In this document: positions 6,379 through 12,137 of the stretch, piece by piece | Layout: every line of letters begins with the position of its first letter | Position numbering within the stretch: position 1 is the first letter of the stretch | Translations under genes and position numbers: made by a program | Assembly: GCA_002431945.1 (NCBI GenBank) | Contig: DJET01000035.1 | Location: forward strand, 420 to 12,556 | Origin: Ruminococcaceae bacterium UBA5891 | Lineage (GTDB): Bacteria > Bacillota > Clostridia > Oscillospirales > Acutalibacteraceae | DNA: 12,137 nucleotides | Direction: 5' to 3' | The notes under the pieces: generated by a model | What the model saw: only the letters and a program-made list of their open reading frames with translations | What the model was told of the DNA's origin: nothing | The model's database searches: none

Positions 6379-6407
6379 ATAATACCATACATTTAAGCCG
6401 ATTTAAA
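6379..6407 (-). promoter_or_regulatory. Candidate promoter of the VanY-lipoprotein/permease operon
   Basis: Read on minus: TTTAAA (6402-6407), a 17-bp spacer and TATTAT (6379-6384). The expected start lies at or just before the GGTGAT ribosome binding site (6367-6372), so the leader would be very short. The plus-strand box AAGCCGATT (6395-6403) covers the -35 side, as at the recombinase promoter. From 6408 to 6483 I see nothing further except AT-rich sequence. Confidence 0.45.
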
Positions 6408-6483
6408 GGGGAATTTAAAAAATAAAACGATTTTTGTTTATCAATCTGTCGAAAAAACGGTTATTGCGTGTGATATACTTTTT

Positions 6484-6582
6484 GTCGCTGCGAAGCCGTG
6501 TAAACGGCTGCGGTGATCCGTCTTTCCTCTAAGGGTATTACGGATTCTTTCACGCTCCGCGTTCAGAATGACAAGCCGGTTA
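6484..6582. repeat. Second-cluster copy of the 99-bp palindromic repeat
   Basis: This is a 99-bp copy colinear with 99-197. It begins GTCGCTGCGAAGCCGTG, contains the AGCCGT/ACGGCT hairpin, the shared stretch AAGGGTATTACGGATTCTTT, and the AGAATGAC end. It is more diverged than the copies at the left edge. Together with the next entry it fills most of the 378-bp gap between the VanY-lipoprotein gene and the hydrogenase operon terminator. Confidence 0.85.
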
Positions 6583-6689
6583 GTCATTGCGGTGCGGGTG
6601 TCCTGTGGACACCTCTGCGGAGCAGAAGCACCGACCGAGCCGGTAGGCGAGACCGCCGAAAGGCGTGCGGCAATCCGTTTCTCCCCTTT
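6583..6689. repeat. Variant copy of the palindromic repeat with a replaced middle
   Basis: It starts GTCATTGCGG like the other copies but then carries a different middle. This includes a perfect hairpin GGTGTCC-TGT-GGACACC (6597-6613) and a stretch AGGCGAGACCGCCG (6646-6659) that matches the first bases of the window. It ends GGCAATCCGTTTCTCCCC, as in the standard unit. The first copy at position 1 is therefore this longer variant, cut by the window edge. This copy also abuts the hydrogenase terminator. Confidence 0.75.
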
Positions 6690-6736
6690 AAAAAATACAG
6701 CCGCCGCACCGGTCAAGCCAATGCGGCGGCTGTATT
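6690..6736 (-). terminator. Intrinsic terminator of the hydrogenase operon
   Basis: Perfect 15-bp arms (6694-6708 and 6722-6736, AATACAGCCGCCGCA and its complement) enclose a 13-nt loop. On minus a run of T follows (6690-6695). It begins 6 bp after the hydrogenase stop codon. The opposite side also has a T-rich run (6737-6748), so it may terminate in both directions. Confidence 0.92.
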
Positions 6737-6741
6737 ATTTT

Positions 6742-8493
6742 TTATTTTGAATATTTCTTTCTAGGAACGTAGCTTGTGTGCAGGTCGTGGTGTGCCTTAT
6801 GACCGCCGAAGCCGTCGTACCATTCGCTGTAAAGCGCCTTTACAACGGGGGATTCGTGCGATTTACGCAGTGCCATTGAAGCGTCCTGATCGTAAAGCGC
6901 CTTAGCCCTGACAGCCTTTAAGTCAACAGTATCTCTTACATACTGCGGCTGAATCGGCTGACCGCCGCCGTTTACACAGCCGCCGGGGCAGCCCATTATT
7001 TCAACAAACGCCCAGCCGTCGGGGTTGCCGTTTTTCATTCTGTCCATAACGCACTTGGCAGCTGCCGCGCCTGAGGCTACGGCAACCTTTATATCGCTGC
7101 CGTTAATGTTAACGGTAGCCTGTTTAAGGCCCTGTGTGCCGCGCACCGCGGTAAAGTCGATATCGGTATTATCCTTGCCGGTAAGCCAGTCGTTAGCGGT
7201 TCTGAGCGCCGCCTCCATAACGCCGCCCGTAGCGCCGAATATAACCGCCGCGCCCGTGTCTTCACCGAGCGGAGAGTCAAATTCTTCATCGGGCAGATTT
7301 GTGAAGTTTATACCTGCGCGCATTATCATACGCGAAAGCTCACGGGTGGTAATGGCAATGTCAACATCGGGCACGCCCGCCGCGCTCTGGTCTTCCCTGC
7401 CGATTTCAAATTTCTTTGCCGTGCAGGGCATTACCGAAACGGAAACTATGTCTTTCGGGTCAATGCCCATTTTATCGGCATAGTAGGTCTTTATAACCGC
7501 TCCCGCCATTTGCTGCGGTGATTTGCAGGTGGAAAGATGCTCTAACATATCGGGATAATAATACTCGCAGAACTTAACCCAACCGGGCGAGCAGGAGGTT
7601 ATCATCGGGAGTGTGCCGCCGTTTTTAATGCGTTCAACAAGCTCGTTAGCCTCTTCCACTATTGTAAGGTCGGCGGCAAAATCGGTATCGAAAATCTTAT
7701 CGAAACCGAGACGGCGTAAAGCCGCAACCATTTTGCCCTCAACGTTAGTGCCTATCGGCATACCGAAGCATTCGCCCAAGGTAGCGCGGATAGACGGAGC
7801 GGTCTGAACCACAACGTGCTTATCGGGGTCGGCAAGCGCCGCCCAAATCTTATCGGTATCGTCCTTTTCAACCAATGCGCCGGTAGGACATACAACGGTG
7901 CACTGACCGCAGGAGATACACGGTACATTTGAAAGACCAACCTCAAACGGAGTGCCGATTGCAGTATCGATACCGCGGTTATTAGCGCCTATAACGCCCA
8001 CATACTGCTCGTTGCAGGCAGCAACGCAGCGGCGGCAAAGCACGCACTTGTTGTTATCCCTTACAAGGTGGGGGGTTGAGGTATCAAGCTCATAGGTCGG
8101 CTTAAAGCCCTCAAAGGCAGACTCCTCTACGCCGTAATCGCGGCAGAGCTTTTGCAGCTCGCAGTTTGTGGAACGAACGCAGGAAAGGCACTTTTTCTCG
8201 TGGGTTGAGAGAATAAGCTCCAAGGTAGTCCTTCTTGCTTTCTGAATTTTTTCGGTGTTGGTAAGAACCTCCATACCCTCGCTTACGGGGTAAACGCAGG
8301 CGGTAACAATGCGGAAGCCCCTGCCCTCGTTAGCCTCAACAACGCAGATACGGCAAGCGCCTATCTCGTTTTTCTCTTTCATAAAGCAAAGGGTGGGAAT
8401 TTCAACGCCCGCTTTTCTTGCGGCGTCCAATATGGTAGAGCCTTTTTCTACGCTTACCGAAATACCGTTTATTTTAACATTTAACATATCCAT
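6742..8493 (-). CDS. hndD: [FeFe]-hydrogenase, catalytic subunit of an NAD(P)-linked complex (HndD/HydA type)
   Basis: A 583-residue group-A [FeFe]-hydrogenase that interconverts protons and H2 in the cytoplasm. Domains in order: plant-type [2Fe-2S] domain with Cys36, 47, 50, 66. A His-ligated [4Fe-4S] site with His98, Cys102, 105, 111. Two ferredoxin-type [4Fe-4S] clusters with Cys150, 153, 156, 160 and Cys192, 195, 198, 202. Then the H-cluster domain with motifs TSCSPGW (299-305), MPCTAKKFE (355-363) and EIMGCPGGCVNGGGQP (498-513), closed by the small-subunit-like tail (about 520-583). The AGGAG ribosome binding site is 9 bases from the ATG. It is the last gene of the operon, 17 bp after the NuoF-like partner, which marks it as the H2 end of an NAD(P)H-dependent, possibly electron-bifurcating, complex. 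The first H-cluster motif has Ser where CpI-type enzymes have a second Cys. The HydE/F/G maturases needed for the cofactor are not in the window. Confidence 0.95.
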   Translation of the reverse strand: MDMLNVKINGISVSVEKGSTILDAARKAGVEIPTLCFMKEKNEIGACRICVVEANEGRGFRIVTACVYPVSEGMEVLTNTEKIQKARRTTLELILSTHEKKCLSCVRSTNCELQKLCRDYGVEESAFEGFKPTYELDTSTPHLVRDNNKCVLCRRCVAACNEQYVGVIGANNRGIDTAIGTPFEVGLSNVPCISCGQCTVVCPTGALVEKDDTDKIWAALADPDKHVVVQTAPSIRATLGECFGMPIGTNVEGKMVAALRRLGFDKIFDTDFAADLTIVEEANELVERIKNGGTLPMITSCSPGWVKFCEYYYPDMLEHLSTCKSPQQMAGAVIKTYYADKMGIDPKDIVSVSVMPCTAKKFEIGREDQSAAGVPDVDIAITTRELSRMIMRAGINFTNLPDEEFDSPLGEDTGAAVIFGATGGVMEAALRTANDWLTGKDNTDIDFTAVRGTQGLKQATVNINGSDIKVAVASGAAAAKCVMDRMKNGNPDGWAFVEIMGCPGGCVNGGGQPIQPQYVRDTVDLKAVRAKALYDQDASMALRKSHESPVVKALYSEWYDGFGGHKAHHDLHTSYVPRKKYSK

Positions 8494-8510
8494 TATTTAA
8501 GGCTCCTTTC

Positions 8511-10310
8511 TTACTTTTTAACTATTGCGCCGAACGGGCAGTTAGAAATACAAGCGCCGCACTTGATACAAGCGGTCTGATTGATTTCGTGCGGATTTTT
8601 AATAGTACCGCTGATAGCGCCCACAGGGCAGTTACGGGCGCACTTTGTGCAGCCCTTACATTTATCGGCAATAATCGAGTAAGAAACAAGATCCTTACAT
8701 ACGCCGGCAGGACATACCTTATCGGTAACGTGAGCCACATATTCGTCACGGAAGAATTTAAGTGTTGCAAGCACGGGGTTAGGTGCTGTCTGACCGAGAC
8801 CGCAAAGGGAATTTTGCTTAATGTAGTGGCAAAGCTCTTCCATTCTGTCAAGGTCTTCAAGCGTGCCGTTGCCCTTTGTGATTTTATCGAGCAATTCAAG
8901 CAGTCTCTTTGTACCTACGCGGCAAGGAGTACATTTACCGCAGGACTCGTCAACCGTAAATTCAAGGAAGAATTTAGCCATATCAACCATACAGGTGTCT
9001 TCGTCCATAACTATAAGTCCGCCAGACCCCATCATACAGCCGATAGCGGTTAGGTTATCGTAGTCAACCTCGGTATCGATAAGGCTTGCGGGAATACATC
9101 CGCCCGAAGGTCCGCCTGTCTGCGCGGCTTTAAACTTCTTGCCGTCCGGAATACCGCCGCCTATATCTTCAATTATATGGCGAAGCGTTGTACCCATAGG
9201 AATTTCAACAAGTCCCGTGTGCTTTATCTTACCGCCCAGGGCGAATACCTTAGTACCCTTAGAGCGCTCTGTTCCCATTGAGGCAAACCACTCGGCGCCG
9301 CGAAGAATAATCTGCGGAATGTTTGCAAAGGTTTCAACGTTGTTTTCAACCGTGGGTGAGTTGTAAAGTCCCTTAACCGCAGGATACGGCGGGCGGGGTC
9401 TCGGCTCGCCGCGGTTGCCTTCAATTGAGGTCATAAGCGCGGTTTCCTCGCCGCAAACGAACGCGCCGGCACCAAGGCGGATATGAAGGTCAAAATCAAA
9501 GCCCGAACCGAAAATATCCTTACCCAAAAGCCCGTATTCACGCGCCTGGTCAATAGCTATCTGCAAACGGTGAACGGCTATCGGGTACTCTGCACGAACG
9601 TAAACATAACCTTGTGTTGCGCCTATTGCATAGCCCGCAATAGCCATAGCCTCAATTACCGAGTGCGGGTCGCCCTCAAGTACCGAGCGGTCCATAAACG
9701 CGCCGGGGTCGCCCTCGTCCGCATTACATACAACATACTTCTGCGGAGCCTTATTCGGCGCGCACAAAGCCCACTTTCTGCCCGTGGGGAAGCCGCCGCC
9801 GCCTCTGCCGCGAAGGCCCGAATCGGTAACGCACTTAATAACGTCCTCCGGTGTCATTTCGGTTAAAACCTTACCGAGAGCGGCGTAGCCGTCCATAGCT
9901 ATGTATTCGTCAATATTTTCGGGATTGATAACGCCGCAGTTACGAAGAACAACACGGTTCTGCGATTTATAGAAAGCGGTATCACCGAGGGATACGTTAC
10001 CCTCGATTTCATCAGCCACGTTACCTGTATCGTTATAAACCAAGCGCTCAACAATACGGCCTTTAAGCAGGTGCTCCTCAACTATTTCCTTAACGTCCTC
10101 CGGGGTTACTCTGCTGTAAAAAGTACCGTCAGGATAAACGATAACAACCGGTCCCAAAGCGCAGAGACCGAAACAGCCTGTCTGTACGAGCTTTACCTCG
10201 TCCGCAAGTCCGCAGCTTTCAATATTCTCGGCAAATGCCTTTTGAATATCGTGGCTTCCCGAAGAGGTACAGCCGGTACCGCCGCAGATCAACACATGTG
10301 CACGAATCAT
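8511..10310 (-). CDS. hndC: NuoF-like flavoprotein subunit of the hydrogenase (HndC/HydB type)
   Basis: A 599-residue NAD(P)H-oxidising subunit. The N-terminal thioredoxin-like [2Fe-2S] domain has Cys9, 14, 46, 50. The NuoF core begins near 115, with the FMN/NAD(H) loop GLRGRGGGGFPTGRKW (165-180), NADEGDPGAF (196-205) and GAGAFVCGEETAL (280-292), then an SLBB-like segment. The N3-type [4Fe-4S] site has SCGKCTPCR (Cys457, 460, 463) and Cys503. The C-terminal extension carries a CPAGVC pair (533, 538) and two ferredoxin clusters (Cys551, 554, 557, 561 and Cys581, 584, 587, 591). This fused layout is typical of HndC/HydB rather than respiratory NuoF, and it gives ferredoxin-like sites for electron exchange with the hydrogenase subunit. 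The GGAGGT ribosome binding site supports the start. It lies 18 bp after the HndB-type gene and 17 bp before the hydrogenase gene. Confidence 0.95.
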   Translation of the reverse strand: MIRAHVLICGGTGCTSSGSHDIQKAFAENIESCGLADEVKLVQTGCFGLCALGPVVIVYPDGTFYSRVTPEDVKEIVEEHLLKGRIVERLVYNDTGNVADEIEGNVSLGDTAFYKSQNRVVLRNCGVINPENIDEYIAMDGYAALGKVLTEMTPEDVIKCVTDSGLRGRGGGGFPTGRKWALCAPNKAPQKYVVCNADEGDPGAFMDRSVLEGDPHSVIEAMAIAGYAIGATQGYVYVRAEYPIAVHRLQIAIDQAREYGLLGKDIFGSGFDFDLHIRLGAGAFVCGEETALMTSIEGNRGEPRPRPPYPAVKGLYNSPTVENNVETFANIPQIILRGAEWFASMGTERSKGTKVFALGGKIKHTGLVEIPMGTTLRHIIEDIGGGIPDGKKFKAAQTGGPSGGCIPASLIDTEVDYDNLTAIGCMMGSGGLIVMDEDTCMVDMAKFFLEFTVDESCGKCTPCRVGTKRLLELLDKITKGNGTLEDLDRMEELCHYIKQNSLCGLGQTAPNPVLATLKFFRDEYVAHVTDKVCPAGVCKDLVSYSIIADKCKGCTKCARNCPVGAISGTIKNPHEINQTACIKCGACISNCPFGAIVKK

Positions 10311-10328
10311 TTTTTTACCTCCAAATTT

Positions 10329-11235
<907 letters not shown>

Positions 11236-11239
<4 letters not shown>

Positions 11240-11949
11240 ACCGCACCCCGTAAATAGTTTATAAGCTCCTGTGCGGCGTTTTCCCTGCCGCAGTCAAGCT
11301 CTATGTAAGCGCCGCGCTCGTTTATATTCCATAGATAGTGAGCGTCGGAGCTTGTTATAATTTTTTTGCCGTATTTCTCGGCATATTCCGCCGCCTTTTC
11401 CCCGTCGTTTACTTCCGCAAACGGAAAGTGCGGTTTTTCGGGGAAAAAGCCTAAAACTGCCAACAAGCCGTTTGATTGCCTGTCGATATGTGCCGGAAAG
11501 CACACGCCGCCGTATTCCTCCGCTGCCTGCGGCACTTCTTCAAGCGAAAGCGCAGTAGCGTTTATAAGCAGATAATCGTCATAACCCGTGATATTATCGT
11601 TTTCATCGGTAATGCGCTGTTCCCCGAAAATATCGGGGCGGTTTTTAATTTTTATCCGCTTGCTTTCAAGCAGGTTTTCAAATTCCATAGCGCCCGAAAG
11701 TGTGGGAAACAGACAAACCGCGTGAATATCCTCCGCCGTTGTAAGCTCTGTTCCCGCTACCGGAATTATTCCGTGCCGCTTTGCCGCTTTGAAAAACGCG
11801 GGGCAGTTTTTTAGGGTATTATGGTCGGTAAGCGCCATAATATCCAGTCCGTTAAGCTTCCCCATTCCCGCAATGCTGTCGGGCGTCATATCGTTATCCC
11901 CGCATGGGGATAAGCAGGAATGAATGTGCAGATCGTAATAATACCTCAT
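11236..11949 (-). CDS. PHP-domain metal-dependent phosphoesterase
   Basis: A 237-residue single-domain PHP protein. Metal-binding motifs are intact: DLHIHS (His8, His10), TDHNT (Asp42, His43), GTELT (Glu68), His76, PAHIDR (His154) and SSDAHY (Asp202, His204). Proteins of this type are trinuclear-metal phosphoesterases acting on nucleotides or phosphorylated small molecules; the substrate is unknown here. The ATG overlaps the stop of the DRTGG gene (ATGA) and has no clear ribosome binding site of its own, so translation is probably coupled. Its place ahead of the ATPase gene in a hydrogenase operon hints at a signalling or cofactor-related role, which is unproven. Confidence 0.9.
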
Positions 11950-12137
11950 AAAAGCGAGTGAAGCGTTACCGCCGCCTCGTAAGCAGAGCCGGAAAAGGAA
12001 AGTATATTAACGCCCTTTTCTTCCGCCGTTTTAGAGACGTCCGCGGGTATTTCCACACTCTCCGCCGCTATTATGCAGGCAACGTCTGCAAGGGACGCCA
12101 CCGCCGCAATATTGGCGTTGGACATTATGGTTATCCA
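11946..12137 (-). CDS. DRTGG-domain protein, C-terminal fragment (cut by window edge)
   Basis: The minus-strand frame starting exactly at the window end is open for 63 residues and stops at TGA (11946-11948). It is too short to be noticed by length alone but fits the family well: it reads WITIMSNANIAAVASLADV, then ACIIAAESVEIP, and ends SAYEAAVTLHSLL. This resembles the end of DRTGG-domain proteins, small standalone regulators also fused to phosphotransacetylases and CBS pyrophosphatases, thought to bind nucleotides. The stop overlaps the PHP gene's ATG, so it belongs to the same operon. Its start, and the operon promoter, lie outside the window. Confidence 0.75.
   Translation of the reverse strand, partial: WITIMSNANIAAVASLADVACIIAAESVEIPADVSKTAEEKGVNILSFSGSAYEAAVTLHSLL

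Noticed and set aside
1..6689. Composite transposon bounded by the two repeat clusters
   Set aside because: No transposase lies between them, the clusters are non-coding small repeats, and no target-site duplication is evident. The recombinase is a small invertase-type enzyme with its own sites.
6513..6764. Small open frames over the second repeat cluster (both strands)
   Set aside because: They follow the repeat sequence and the terminator stem, with no ribosome binding site or recognisable protein.
8589..9053. Antisense frames of 60-154 codons across the hydrogenase operon
   Set aside because: They lie opposite strongly supported conserved genes and have no start signals.

Overview
The window looks like chromosomal DNA of an anaerobic, fermentative Bacillota, probably a gut- or rumen-type Clostridia (Oscillospiraceae-like). 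The reasons are an NAD(P)-linked [FeFe]-hydrogenase operon of the clostridial Hnd/Hyd type, GGAGG-type ribosome binding sites, and a collagen-like/BspA-like surface protein. The taxon is an inference from gene content; no rRNA or tRNA gene is seen. Every confident gene lies on the minus strand.

Layout, left to right. (1) 1-240 is a cluster of about 99-bp palindromic interspersed repeats. (2) 302-3739 holds a large predicted N-terminally membrane-anchored collagen-like protein with a C-terminal leucine-rich (BspA/LRR_5) domain, followed closely by a small unknown tryptophan-rich protein (134 aa). (3) 3772-3927 is a short non-coding segment bounded by two perfect 20-bp inverted sites. Each site is a 9-bp dyad around an asymmetric 2-bp core (GT on the left, AC on the right), the form expected of a small serine invertase crossover site. 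Between the sites is an excellent sigma-70 promoter (TTGAAA, 17 bp, extended -10 TGGTAAAAT) that points AWAY from the surface gene. (4) 3937-4539 encodes a 200-aa serine recombinase of the resolvase/invertase family, immediately beside the segment. (5) 4601-6363 holds a TauE/SafE-type permease and a BIG2-VanY lipoprotein, probably one operon. (6) 6484-6689 is a second cluster of the same repeat. (7) 6690-12137 is a tight operon read right to left: DRTGG-domain protein (partial), PHP-domain protein, histidine-kinase-like ATPase, thioredoxin-like [2Fe-2S] protein (HndB type), NuoF-like flavoprotein (HndC/HydB type) and [FeFe]-hydrogenase (HndD/HydA type). It is closed by a strong intrinsic terminator.

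Main interpretation: 3772-3927 is an invertible promoter (phase-variation switch) for the surface-protein operon, captured in the OFF orientation. Inversion across the two cores would put the promoter on the minus strand with its start near 3804, giving a leader of about 65 nt to the ATG at 3739. The right-hand site also sits inside a perfect 44-nt palindrome followed by TTTTT. In the present orientation the promoter therefore fires into a terminator, and inversion would dismantle that terminator. The switch thus appears to pair a movable promoter with an orientation-dependent terminator, next to its likely recombinase.

The hydrogenase operon would couple NAD(P)H (and perhaps ferredoxin) oxidation to H2 production. 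Its NuoE-like (HndA/HydC) subunit is not in the window, and three regulatory-looking genes stand upstream of the structural genes.
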